Assembly: GCA_964343265.1 (NCBI GenBank)
Contig: CAYFIW010000001.1
Location: 1-64,000 of the forward strand
Length of the DNA: 64,000 nt
Source: CAYFIW01 sp964343265
GTDB taxonomy: Bacteria > Chloroflexota > Dehalococcoidia > Lucifugimonadales > UBA826
Reading direction: 5' to 3'
In this document: piece by piece, positions 54,261 through 62,742 of the stretch
Position numbering within the stretch: position 1 is the stretch's first letter
How the letters are laid out: each line of letters starts with the position of its first letter
Made by a program: the position numbers and the translations under genes
The notes under the pieces: generated by a model
What the model was told of the DNA's origin: nothing
The model's input: the letters and a program-made list of their open reading frames with translations, nothing else
Database searches by the model: none

Positions 54261-54533
54261 ATTTATTTTTCTCCAATATTAGCTACAAACATTCAAGTGC
54301 ATATATTTTGTTGAAAAGTACCAAATACTGTCTATTAAATAAACACTTTTCCACAATTTCTATCGATTTTATTTTTTATCCACAATTTAGACATTCCTAC
54401 TCACATTTGTTCCACTAAAAACAACAACAATATTTCTAGCTATTCTCCTTCTTTTGCTCATAGTTTCCACAGAATCTACAGTATTATGAGATATTGTTAT
54501 TATCTTAAAAAATAGATATTTCAAATTGAAGAT
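54261..54533. other. Candidate replication origin (oriC): AT-rich gap with DnaA-box matches
   Basis: A 273-base AT-rich gap between divergent genes. On the plus strand it has TTATCCACA (54376-54384, the perfect DnaA box), TTTTCCACA (54347-54355, fits TTWTNCACA) and GTTTCCACA (54463-54471, one mismatch), all in the same direction. TCCACAATTT is repeated 29 bases apart. The right part (54481-54525) is extremely AT-rich and could unwind. Strand composition of the top strand changes from C over G to the left to G over C to the right. There is no dnaA or dnaN beside it. Confidence 0.5.
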
Positions 54534-55862
54534 ATGATCGATAAAGTAAAAATAACAATTAAGAGTGGGGATGGCGGGGATGGTGCTGTAAGTGGTAGAC
54601 ATGAAAAATTCGTGCCTAGAGGTGGCCCTGATGGCGGAGACGGAGGAAAAGGAGGAGACATTGTCATTATTGGAGATACTAATGAGAACACTCTACTGGG
54701 CTTTAGATATAAAAGAAATTTTGCTGCTGGTCACGGAGGAAATGGCGCAGGAGCTAAAAAACATGGGGCAGATGGTAAAGACGTATTAATACCGGTACCT
54801 CTAGGAACTCAACTCGTTGATCAAAACCAAAACATCATTGCGGATGTGGAGAGAAATGGCCAGAAATTTGTAGTAGCTAATGGTGGAAGAGGTGGCTATG
54901 GAAATGTTAAATATGCCTCATCAACGAATCAATATCCGGTAATTGCGCAAGCAGGTGAAACAGGGGAAGAGTTTGAAATAAGCCTTGAACTCAAGTTGTT
55001 AGCAGATGTAGGTATAGTAGGGAAACCAAACGCAGGCAAGTCGACACTGTTGTCTTTCGTGACGGAAGCTACTCCTAAAATAGCTAACTACCCTTTTACA
55101 ACCCTAGAACCTAATCTTGGTGTAGTTGATCATAGAGATATGGACTTTGTGATGGTAGATATACCTGGCCTGATTGAGGGAGCAAGTGAAGGAATAGGGC
55201 TGGGACATGAATTCCTAAGACATATAGAACGTACAAAAGTATTGGTTCATTTAGTTGATGGATCGGATGAAGACCCAGAGGATTCCTATAACCAGATTAT
55301 CAGTGAATTAAAATTTTACGATGAGAGTTTATTAGATAGGCCGAGGGTTGTTGCGATAAACAAGATAGATATCAACGACGTTAGAGTTTTGATAGACGAC
55401 ATAGTCGATGTTATTAAAGATAATGATGTTAACTGTCATATTATCTCTTCGGCGACAGGTGAAGGAGTTGAATCTCTAATGGACGAAGTAGTTCGACTTT
55501 TGGAAGCACCAGAGGTTGAGATTAACAGAGGTTTTAGACCTTTGTTTAACAAACCAAAAATAGATTTGGAATCTACAAACTTTGTTGCTGATTCAACGAC
55601 AAATTTTGATGAAGATTTGCCTGTTATTAGGCCTGAACCTCGTAGGAGAGGAGTCCGTGTTCACGTCCAAAATGAAGTTTTCATTGTCGATGCCCCAGGT
55701 GTTGAAAGAATTGCTCAAAGAATCGATTACGAAGATTGGAAAGCAAGGATGCAATTCTATAAGCACCTACAAAAAACAGGGGTTGTCAGAGCCTTAGAAG
55801 AAGCAGGAATACAGGCTGGGGACACTGTTCAAATAGGAGCAGTTGAATGGGAATGGGACTAA
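54534..55862 (+). CDS. obgE: Obg/CgtA GTPase
   Basis: 442 residues with the three Obg parts: glycine-rich OBG fold at 1-157 (FVPRGGPDGGDGGKGGDI, GAKKHGADGKDV), the G domain at about 158-330 (GKPNAGKST, DIPGLIEGA, INKID), and a C-terminal OCT domain at about 360-440 (RGVRVHVQNEVFIVDAPGVER). A GTPase of late 50S ribosome assembly and stress control. The OCT domain is the Gram-positive/Chloroflexota-type extension absent from E. coli ObgE. ATG at 54534. Followed by a hairpin and tRNA-Thr. Confidence 0.96.
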   Translation: MIDKVKITIKSGDGGDGAVSGRHEKFVPRGGPDGGDGGKGGDIVIIGDTNENTLLGFRYKRNFAAGHGGNGAGAKKHGADGKDVLIPVPLGTQLVDQNQNIIADVERNGQKFVVANGGRGGYGNVKYASSTNQYPVIAQAGETGEEFEISLELKLLADVGIVGKPNAGKSTLLSFVTEATPKIANYPFTTLEPNLGVVDHRDMDFVMVDIPGLIEGASEGIGLGHEFLRHIERTKVLVHLVDGSDEDPEDSYNQIISELKFYDESLLDRPRVVAINKIDINDVRVLIDDIVDVIKDNDVNCHIISSATGEGVESLMDEVVRLLEAPEVEINRGFRPLFNKPKIDLESTNFVADSTTNFDEDLPVIRPEPRRRGVRVHVQNEVFIVDAPGVERIAQRIDYEDWKARMQFYKHLQKTGVVRALEEAGIQAGDTVQIGAVEWEWD

Positions 55863-55867
55863 ATGGC

Positions 55868-55917
55868 TGTCACTTGATCAAGTAAGTGACATCTAACCGT
55901 CCTTACTGGGTTATAAT
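55868..55917 (+). promoter_or_regulatory. Hairpin after obgE and candidate tRNA promoter
   Basis: TGTCACTT (55868-55875) pairs with AAGTGACA (55884-55891) just after the obgE stop; it lacks a T-run. A perfect TATAAT lies at 55912-55917, ten bases before tRNA-Thr, with GTGACA (55886-55891) 20 bases upstream, long for a -35 spacing. Confidence 0.45.
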
Positions 55918-55926
55918 TTCTCTCAT

Positions 55927-56001
55927 GCCGACGTAGCTCAGTGGTAGAGCAGCTGTTTTGTAAACAGCAGGTCATCAGTTCAATCCTGATCGTCGGCTCC
56001 A
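55927..56001 (+). tRNA. tRNA-Thr (anticodon TGT)
   Basis: Cloverleaf by eye: acceptor GCCGACG/CGTCGGC, D stem GCTC/GAGC, anticodon stem GCTGT/ACAGC with loop TTTGTAA, and T stem ATCAG/CTGAT with loop TTCAATC. Anticodon TGT reads ACA, so threonine. The CCA end is encoded (55999-56001). Discriminator base is T. Confidence 0.95.
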
Positions 56002-56007
56002 CCTAAT

Positions 56008-57264
56008 TTAGTCTAAGATTTTTTCGAACGCCTTTCGGAGACGTTTTCCTGACTCCTCAATATGTTCAAATGAAGCCCTAGTGAAAGCTAGCCTGAAGTG
56101 ATCGTCATTGGGTTCTTTATCTACGAAGAACACATTACCCTCGGGGAAAATTAGGCCCTCATCCGTCGCGGCTTTTACCAATTCGCTAGCTTTACCCAAG
56201 CGGGCTCTAACCCACAGGAAATATCCCCCCTCTGGAGTATCTACCTCGGTGTATGGTTCGCAATGCGTTTTCAGAGACTCAAGCATAGCGAAACATTTTT
56301 CTCTATACAGTTTCCTCATGGATTCAACGTGAGTGTCGAGACGACCCGATTTAATAAAATCTTCTAGAACAAAATGAACTAGAGGGCTGTTTCCCATATC
56401 AAATCGGACGCGCGTAAGAACATCCGCATAATCTTTTCTCGCTTGGATCCATCCCGCACGCAAGCCAGTAGCAATTATCTTGCTAAAGCTACACATTCTC
56501 AATACACCGTGACCATCTGATAGCGCATAGTAGGAAGGAGGAGGTGGGACGTCATAATGAAGTTCAGAATAGGCTGCGTCCTCAGCTACAATAATTTTAT
56601 GTTCACCGCAGGTTTGTAGAATGGATTGCCTAATCTCTAAATCGGTGACATTCCCCATTGGGTTGTGGTAGTCCGGGATTGTATAAAAAAGCTTTACTCT
56701 TTTCCCTTGGGATTTTAGTTGGAGGACCGTTTCTGCGAACAGATCAGGATCTATACCATGTCTATTCATCGGGACTTCAACAACCTCTGCTTGATAACCG
56801 AGTATAGCCCTAACGGTACCTGAGTAGCTAGGCGATTCTACAATTACAACATCCCCTGGTTGTACAAAAGCTCGGAGAATGTTCTCTAAACATCCTGAGG
56901 ATCCGTTGTGCATTATTATGTTGGACTCCGTTAAGTGTGTGCCTTCGAGTTTGTTTTGCCTCTCGGCTATTGCCTCTCGACATCCACTGTATCCAAACCA
57001 ACCCCCATACATTAAAGACTCAGCAGATTGATTTTTAATCGCCTTTGTGAATCCCTGTATTAGGTCATCAATCGGTAAGGCTGTGTCATCGGGTATTCCT
57101 CCGGCTAGGAAAATGGGATCAGGGTGATTTGTGGGTATTTTTCCGAATCTTCCCGAATCAGTTGCACTTCCTGCTTCTATTCCTTGGGCAGCCTCAGAAA
57201 GCAACGATTCTACGTCTAGAGATGACCATCTATCGGTAAGCGATTTTTTGTTGAAGCTAAGCAA
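56008..57264 (-). CDS. PLP-dependent aminotransferase, class I/II (2-aminoadipate/MocR-like)
   Basis: 418 residues of fold-type I aminotransferase. HNGSSGCLENILRAF and VVIVESPSYSGTVRAIL form the cofactor site, IPDYHNPMGNV the substrate part, and CSFSKIIATGLRAGW contains the Lys that binds PLP. This pattern belongs to the LysN/2-aminoadipate and multi-substrate branched/aromatic aminotransferase group. The N-terminal HTH of MocR regulators is absent. TTG start with AAGG nine bases upstream. Its stop is 7 bases from the tRNA end, converging. Confidence 0.85.
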   Translation of the reverse strand: MLSFNKKSLTDRWSSLDVESLLSEAAQGIEAGSATDSGRFGKIPTNHPDPIFLAGGIPDDTALPIDDLIQGFTKAIKNQSAESLMYGGWFGYSGCREAIAERQNKLEGTHLTESNIIMHNGSSGCLENILRAFVQPGDVVIVESPSYSGTVRAILGYQAEVVEVPMNRHGIDPDLFAETVLQLKSQGKRVKLFYTIPDYHNPMGNVTDLEIRQSILQTCGEHKIIVAEDAAYSELHYDVPPPPSYYALSDGHGVLRMCSFSKIIATGLRAGWIQARKDYADVLTRVRFDMGNSPLVHFVLEDFIKSGRLDTHVESMRKLYREKCFAMLESLKTHCEPYTEVDTPEGGYFLWVRARLGKASELVKAATDEGLIFPEGNVFFVDKEPNDDHFRLAFTRASFEHIEESGKRLRKAFEKILD

Positions 57265-57799
57265 TTCTAATACCTTACTGTGATACCTGTATATTCTCGA
57301 TAACCGTTAAATCAATTCCGCGCATAGAATTCTTCGACAACTATGTGACCTTGAAAATTAGTCCGTAAATGTTACTCACCGAAGGTTACTTTGGCAAAAT
57401 ATTTTGCCAGAAAGAGGTTAATTTTTTAAAAAACAGAAAGATATTAGGCCAATAAAACTGATTTGTTTTTTGATTTTGATTGATAAAACTCGAAAATTTG
57501 CTAGACTATCACCCCTGTTTTAAATGAAACGGGATGTAAATTAGCGATATGTTTCACAAATAGGCTATTTTTCTTCACGAATAATTGAAGATTCAGGTTA
57601 AAAATTTATTAGTAAGACGTTGAAACTGGTTTAATCCATGTTAAGGTGAATGCTCGGGTTGAAGAAACCTCGCCTCGAATATATGGTGATTGGTAAACAT
57701 AGTATGCCAATGGGCTATCATAAAAGTTGAATGGGATGGTAACATCGCCAAGTTAAGAAAGTTTTAGAAAAGTACGGACTAGTCATGAGGGTTTAAGAA
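57265..57799. promoter_or_regulatory. 535-base gap before the LRR gene with palindrome and promoter
   Basis: No gene seen on either strand. It holds a perfect 16-bp palindrome, GGCAAAATATTTTGCC (57393-57408), and a plus-strand promoter TTGATA (57480-57485), 16-base spacer, TAGACT (57502-57507). That predicts a leader of roughly 285 nt before the LRR ATG, with small hairpins such as CCTGTTT...AAACGGG near 57516-57533. I did not recognise a known riboswitch. Confidence 0.4.
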
Positions 57800-58606
57800 A
57801 TGAGTATTGGACGAAAATTTACAATCGCCCTGCTTGCTTTGTTTTCGATCTTGGGAGTGGCATGCGGATCTTCGGGCTCTAGTGAATCAGAATCAGACCT
57901 CGGTTCTGGTACATCTAATAGGGTCTCCACAACAGCTTCGTCGCTTTTCCCAGACGGGACTCTTGCAAAAAACATCAGGCTGAAATTGAATTTACCTGAA
58001 GGGGCGGACATTCCTGCAGATACGGACTTCACGCAATTTACAGTTTTCAATGCGGCGCTTGAGTTGTATATTGAAGATCTGACCGGTTTAGAGAGATTGT
58101 CCAATCTTGAAGATTTGGATCTTGCTCAAAATAAACTTGTTGATATTACTCAGGTTGGCCAGCTGACTAAAATGAAACGACTTAACCTCAGCCAGAATGC
58201 TATTGTCGATATCTCGGCCTTGGCACCGTTGACAGATGTGTATTATCTTCATCTTATGCAGAATCAAATAGCTGATATCTCTGCTTTGGCTGGTATGACA
58301 GAGATAACAGAGATAAACATACAAGATAACTTGATTAGTGATATTTCACCTCTAGCCAACATGAAAGGTTTAGAGGTAATCAGATTGAATACAAACCAAA
58401 TAACTGATTTGTCACCTCTGGCGGGTCTTCCAAATGTTAAGGCGTTGGAATTTTCAAAGAATAATGTGACTGACTTGTCTCCCCTTCTAGAGGCGGGATG
58501 GGGCGAAGGGACTGAGATTAGGTGTTGGGGAGTTCCATTAGACGATAATTCAATCAATAACGTTATCCCTGCGCTTGAAGCAGCAGGCGTCGATGTTAAA
58601 TTTTAG
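57800..58606 (+). CDS. Leucine-rich-repeat lipoprotein
   Basis: 268 residues. MSIGRKFTIALLALFSILGVACG ends in a lipobox (cleavage before Cys; the signal covers residues 1-22), then a Ser-rich linker. Residues 95-226 are six regular 22-residue repeats of the SDS22/internalin type: LEDLDLAQNKLVDIT, MKRLNLSQNAIVDIS, YYLHLMQNQIADIS, ITEINIQDNLISDIS, LEVIRLNTNQITDLS, VKALEFSKNNVTDLS. It should bind protein or peptide outside the membrane. The ABC permease genes follow after 15 bases, and its N-terminus copies that of the importer's binding protein, so it may belong to that system. Confidence 0.82.
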   Translation: MSIGRKFTIALLALFSILGVACGSSGSSESESDLGSGTSNRVSTTASSLFPDGTLAKNIRLKLNLPEGADIPADTDFTQFTVFNAALELYIEDLTGLERLSNLEDLDLAQNKLVDITQVGQLTKMKRLNLSQNAIVDISALAPLTDVYYLHLMQNQIADISALAGMTEITEINIQDNLISDISPLANMKGLEVIRLNTNQITDLSPLAGLPNVKALEFSKNNVTDLSPLLEAGWGEGTEIRCWGVPLDDNSINNVIPALEAAGVDVKF

Positions 58607-58621
58607 AGGTTAAATAGCAGT

Positions 58622-59587
58622 ATGCGAACTTATATAGCCAGAAGGCTGCTCTTACTTTTTCCTACAGTGCTCATAGTGGTAGCTTTGGTGATGGTAATTA
58701 TCAGGCTCATACCAGGGGACGCGATAGACGTTCTAGTAGGCCAGATGGACTTATCAGGTAAGGAAAATAGAGCAGAACTTCGAGCACAATTAGAAAAAGA
58801 ATTGGGATTGGATGCACCAATATACATACAGTATTTGAGATTCTGGAAGGATGTCATTCTTCATGGGAATCTAGGAGAGTCTATATTTATTGGTGGTCCA
58901 GTAAGGGATCACGTCGTGGAGAGACTTCCAATAACTTTTCAATTGGGGGTTATGGCCCTGATAATAGCAATGCTTATATCGTTTCCTGTGGCTATTTATT
59001 CTGCGATTAGGCAGGATACCATAGGGGATTATCTTGCTAGAAGTATAGCCATTTTATTGATCAGTGTTCCTTCCTTTTGGGTTGGTATTATGTGCGTTGT
59101 GTTCCCGTCGGTTTGGTGGGGGTGGTCACCTCCGATAATAAACATATCTCTGTGGGATGATCCATGGGGTAATTTTAAGATGTACATACTTCCAGCAGCG
59201 ATTATGGGAATGGCAATTAACGGCGTTAATATGAGACTTATGAGGACGATGATGCTTGAGGTGGTGAGAGAAGACTACATCAGAACCGCATATTCTAAGG
59301 GACTTGTGGAAAGAGTGGTTGTTCTCCGACATGCCGTCAAAAACGCATTGATTCCTGTTGTAACCGTGATAGGGCTGAATGTACCGGTTGTAGTTGGCGG
59401 GTCAATTATTATTGAACAGATCTTTGGTCTTCCGGGAATGGGAAGATTAGCCGTTGAAGCGGCCTTCATTAGAGATTTCCCGTTGATGGTAGGGGTGGCG
59501 TTAGTGTTTAGCATATTCGCACTTATTATCATTCTAATAACAGACATAAGTTACGCTCTACTTGATCCGAGGATTAGGTACAGTTAG
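58622..59587 (+). CDS. ABC transporter permease, DppB/OppB family
   Basis: 321 residues with about six membrane segments. MRTYIARRLLLLFPTVLIVV is the usual first helix; a periplasmic loop follows (VLVGQMDLSGKENRAELRAQ). MRTMMLEVVREDYIRTAYSK carries the EAA-type loop that contacts the ATPase, continuing to AKGL-type residues. Partner of the next gene in importing di/oligopeptides or other solutes. No ATPase gene (dppD/F) is in the window. Starts 15 bases after the LRR gene. Confidence 0.92.
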   Translation: MRTYIARRLLLLFPTVLIVVALVMVIIRLIPGDAIDVLVGQMDLSGKENRAELRAQLEKELGLDAPIYIQYLRFWKDVILHGNLGESIFIGGPVRDHVVERLPITFQLGVMALIIAMLISFPVAIYSAIRQDTIGDYLARSIAILLISVPSFWVGIMCVVFPSVWWGWSPPIINISLWDDPWGNFKMYILPAAIMGMAINGVNMRLMRTMMLEVVREDYIRTAYSKGLVERVVVLRHAVKNALIPVVTVIGLNVPVVVGGSIIIEQIFGLPGMGRLAVEAAFIRDFPLMVGVALVFSIFALIIILITDISYALLDPRIRYS

Positions 59588-59604
59588 AAGAGGACTTCGA
59601 TAAT

Positions 59605-60540
59605 ATGGTTGAAAGTACAGTAGATAACCAGCCAGGGTCTGAAATAGAGTTTCCTGGACAAAGAAGAAAGAAATTAAACCCGTTTGCTCAATTTTTTGTA
59701 AGGCTCTATCGAGAAAAACCGCTTGGAACCGCTTCGGCCGTCATAGTAATGATATTTTTCTTTGTCGGCGTGTTCGCTAACTTTGTTGCTCCATATGGTT
59801 TCAATGAACAATTTAGAGGTGAATATCTTGAAGGGCCGTCCTGGAAGCATCTGTTGGGTACAGATAATCTGGGGAGAGACATATTCAGTAGAATTGTCTA
59901 TGGGGCAAGGATTTCGATGATTGTTGGGGTTGTGGGTAGTGTATTCTCGCTCATAATATCTTTGCTAATTGGATTGCCTTCCGGCTATTTCGGAGGGAAA
60001 TTTGACCTTATAGTACAAAGAGTAATCGACTCATGGATTTGTCTCCCTGAACTCATCATATTGATATTGATGGTAGCTGTTGTTGGTCCGGGTTTGTGGA
60101 CTATCGTATTTATCTTGGGTATATCGTATGGCTTAGGTGGATCAAGGTCTGTGAGGGGTGCTGTGATAGGTATTAGAGAGAATGCCTATGTTGAGGCAGC
60201 CGAGGCAAATGGAGCCAATACGCCGCGAATTCTTTTAAGGCATCTGCTTCCTAACGTTGCCCCATTCCTTCTGGTACTTGTGACTACAAGGATGCCTGGC
60301 ATGATGTTATCGGAAGCCGGTCTGAGTTTCCTTGGTTTAGGAGTTCCTCCTCCGGCACCGAGTTGGGGAGGAATGCTTAGTGGCTCGGGAATGAATCATA
60401 TATTCTCGTCGCCTATGTTGTCCGTATGGCCTGGCCTGGTGCTTAGCATTGTGGTTTATGGAAGTAACATGTTTGGGGATGCTTTGAGAGACCTTCTAGA
60501 TCCTCGCTTGAGAGGCAAAGGAAGTGGGGGAGGATTTTAA
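59605..60540 (+). CDS. ABC transporter permease, DppC/OppC family
   Basis: 311 residues with about six membrane segments. A hydrophilic N-terminal tail is followed by helix 1 near residue 40 and GTDNLGRDIFSRIVYGARIS, the OppC/DppC signature. RENAYVEAAEANGANTPRIL is the EAA loop, and GLGVPPPAPSWGGML is the conserved C-terminal part. It forms the heterodimeric channel with the preceding permease, 17 bases upstream. The binding protein gene follows after about 200 bases with its own leader. Confidence 0.93.
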   Translation: MVESTVDNQPGSEIEFPGQRRKKLNPFAQFFVRLYREKPLGTASAVIVMIFFFVGVFANFVAPYGFNEQFRGEYLEGPSWKHLLGTDNLGRDIFSRIVYGARISMIVGVVGSVFSLIISLLIGLPSGYFGGKFDLIVQRVIDSWICLPELIILILMVAVVGPGLWTIVFILGISYGLGGSRSVRGAVIGIRENAYVEAAEANGANTPRILLRHLLPNVAPFLLVLVTTRMPGMMLSEAGLSFLGLGVPPPAPSWGGMLSGSGMNHIFSSPMLSVWPGLVLSIVVYGSNMFGDALRDLLDPRLRGKGSGGGF

Positions 60541-60738
60541 ACCCACGCACAAAATAGGTTTGGATAACTTTAATATTCGGTTAATACCCCTTTAAAATTT
60601 GAATACTGCTGTGATATAGTGTCCGCTGCGAACTTTGGATTCGTCATTTTATGACTGATTCAAATTCAGTTGGTTTTCAGATTTTCTGTTAGGAAGATTA
60701 GAAAAATAGTAGCTTTAATTAGCTTGAGGAGAAAAAAT

Positions 60739-62658
60739 ATGAGTATTGGACGAAAGTACGGGATTGCGGTTTTGGCTCTAGTGGCCTTGATCTCGATCAT
60801 CGGGACTGCGTGTAGTTCTGCTGATGATGAAGCAGAAGCTCCTGCAGCCCCTGCTGCTGCCGCCCCGGCACCTGCCGCGGCTGCCCCAGCACCTGCTGCT
60901 GCTGCACCAGCAGCCCCTGCTGCACCAGCCCCTGCTGCACCAGCAGCGAATCCTACTGCTGTACCAGCAAAGCCGGTGCAAGGTGTTACAACGGCACCTA
61001 AAAAGCTATCGGAATCTGTCAAGGTGGTTGAGACCACAGGCGGACCTGAGTATGGTGGAACATTAAGAGTTGTTCTGGGTGCTGACCCAGGATCAAAGTG
61101 GGATATGTGCGAGTTCAAGGCGCAGAGTATGCTTTCATACCCTGTTGAGAACTTCCTAATGGGTGACTATCACAAAGGCCCATCTGGAGATGGATCCACA
61201 ACATTCCAACCACGTCTTGGTATTGGTACGGACAAGCTTGCTATCGGCGCCCTAGCTGATGCATGGGAAGTTCCAGACCCATTAACCTATAGCTTCCATT
61301 TGAGAGAAGGCATAAAGTGGCAGCCTAACGAAGTAACTAACGGTAGGCCTGTCAATGTCGACGAACTCGTTGCTGAAGCAATAAGAATTTGGGATTGCAG
61401 ATTCCCCAGACACGACTTTGTTGATGACATAACCGGTGATGACACGGATGGTGACGGTGTAAATGACACCCTTACCTTCCACACAAACATGCCTATATCC
61501 TTCTGGGGATATGAGTTTGCTTGGGGTCCATATTTCATATATGCACCGCCGGAAACCATTGAACTTGGTACTGACAACCCAGACAACCAGTCGGGTACAG
61601 GCCCATGGATGACAAAAGACTACACAGCTGGTAGCACAATTGAGTTCGAAAAGAACCCAGATTACTGGCAAAAGTACACCTATGAAGGTGAGACATATGA
61701 TCTTCCTTTCCTAGACGGTGTGACAGAAGTTATTATTCCTCAGGAAGCCACTAGGCTTGCTGCTATCAGGACTGGTCAAGTAGACCACGTCATGAGGGTG
61801 AGAACTGCTGACAGGCCTGTACTTGAGAAGTCTAATCCTGAATTAGGAAGAGCTCTTGCTCTAGAAGACTCATTTGGCTACTTCATGCCTATGAACAAGC
61901 CTCCATTTGACGATATCAGAGTCAGGAAGGCTATGAGCATGGCTATTGATAGACAGGTATACACTGACGCTCTATTTGAGGGTGACTCTGTTGTCTTGTC
62001 TTTCCCATTACAGCCTGAGTGGCCATTGCACTACGAGTCACTTGAAGAACAGCCCGCTGATGTTCAGGAAGGATTTGCCTATGACCCAGCTGGCGCAGAA
62101 GCTTTGCTGGATGAGGCCGGCCTTACCAGAGATGGTGATGGCGTTCGATTTGAAATTGACATGTTGATTAGGAATACCAATCAGATGGAACTAGAAGCTG
62201 CTGAAATATCAGTTGGTTTCTGGGATGACATCGGAGTTAAGGTAAACCTCGAGCTTGTTGATGGTCCTGTTCACCAGAGCAGACTATTTGAGAAGCAGTT
62301 TGACTTCTTTGCAAATAACGTAACAGGGCGACCTAACGCTTTGAATGACTTCAGAGCGGGACACCAGTGGAATAGGTCAAACCTGAACGACACAGACTTC
62401 CACGAAATGTGGGACGACGTGCTTGTTGCAACCGACTCGGCCAAGCAGGCTCAGTTGATCAAAGAAGCCGCGACAGGCTACCTGAAACTATTCCCGTCGG
62501 TCCACACACCGGCTGGTCTAGGTGGTGACTACTGGCAACCCTGGTTGAAGAACCACAATGGTGAGCGTGTATTGGCATTCGTCGACTACGCTTCCAGGTG
62601 GATGTACGTCTGGGTTGATCGGGAGCACAGAGAAAGAGAGACTGGTTTCGCTGACTAA
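60739..62658 (+). CDS. ABC transporter solute-binding protein, family 5
   Basis: 639 residues from ATG 60739, which has GAGGAG eight bases upstream; the frame extends 23 codons more. Signal YGIAVLALVALISIIGTACSS ends in a lipobox (the signal covers residues 6-23). An Ala/Pro-rich linker (residues 33-75) joins it to an SBP_bac_5 body (TLRVVLGADPGSKWD, YSFHLREGIKWQPNE, FDDIRVRKAMSMAIDRQ). It captures peptides or other solutes for the two permeases upstream. Codon use is strongly biased to AAC, GAC, TTC and AAG, unlike the neighbours, implying very high expression. A strong terminator follows. Confidence 0.92.
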   Translation: MSIGRKYGIAVLALVALISIIGTACSSADDEAEAPAAPAAAAPAPAAAAPAPAAAAPAAPAAPAPAAPAANPTAVPAKPVQGVTTAPKKLSESVKVVETTGGPEYGGTLRVVLGADPGSKWDMCEFKAQSMLSYPVENFLMGDYHKGPSGDGSTTFQPRLGIGTDKLAIGALADAWEVPDPLTYSFHLREGIKWQPNEVTNGRPVNVDELVAEAIRIWDCRFPRHDFVDDITGDDTDGDGVNDTLTFHTNMPISFWGYEFAWGPYFIYAPPETIELGTDNPDNQSGTGPWMTKDYTAGSTIEFEKNPDYWQKYTYEGETYDLPFLDGVTEVIIPQEATRLAAIRTGQVDHVMRVRTADRPVLEKSNPELGRALALEDSFGYFMPMNKPPFDDIRVRKAMSMAIDRQVYTDALFEGDSVVLSFPLQPEWPLHYESLEEQPADVQEGFAYDPAGAEALLDEAGLTRDGDGVRFEIDMLIRNTNQMELEAAEISVGFWDDIGVKVNLELVDGPVHQSRLFEKQFDFFANNVTGRPNALNDFRAGHQWNRSNLNDTDFHEMWDDVLVATDSAKQAQLIKEAATGYLKLFPSVHTPAGLGGDYWQPWLKNHNGERVLAFVDYASRWMYVWVDREHRERETGFAD

Positions 62659-62686
62659 TCTCTCCGACTAACACACGATAAGTGTG

Positions 62687-62717
62687 GGGGTGTGATGGCT
62701 ATAAGTCGTCACACCCC
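62687..62717 (+). terminator. Rho-independent terminator after the binding protein gene
   Basis: GGGGTGTGA (62687-62695) pairs with TCACACCCC (62709-62717), a 9-bp GC-rich stem over 13 bases, followed by TCTTTAGTTTT. It lies 28 bases after the stop. Confidence 0.85.
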
Positions 62718-62742
62718 TCTTTAGTTTTAGGCAGAGCACTTT

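Noticed and set aside
60841..60960. Tandem DNA repeat or CRISPR-like array
   Set aside because: Imperfect GCN/CCN codon repetition encoding an Ala/Pro linker within a gene.
60666..61118. Gly/Ala-rich minus-strand ORF of 150 aa
   Set aside because: Mirror of the Ala/Pro linker repeats of the binding protein gene.
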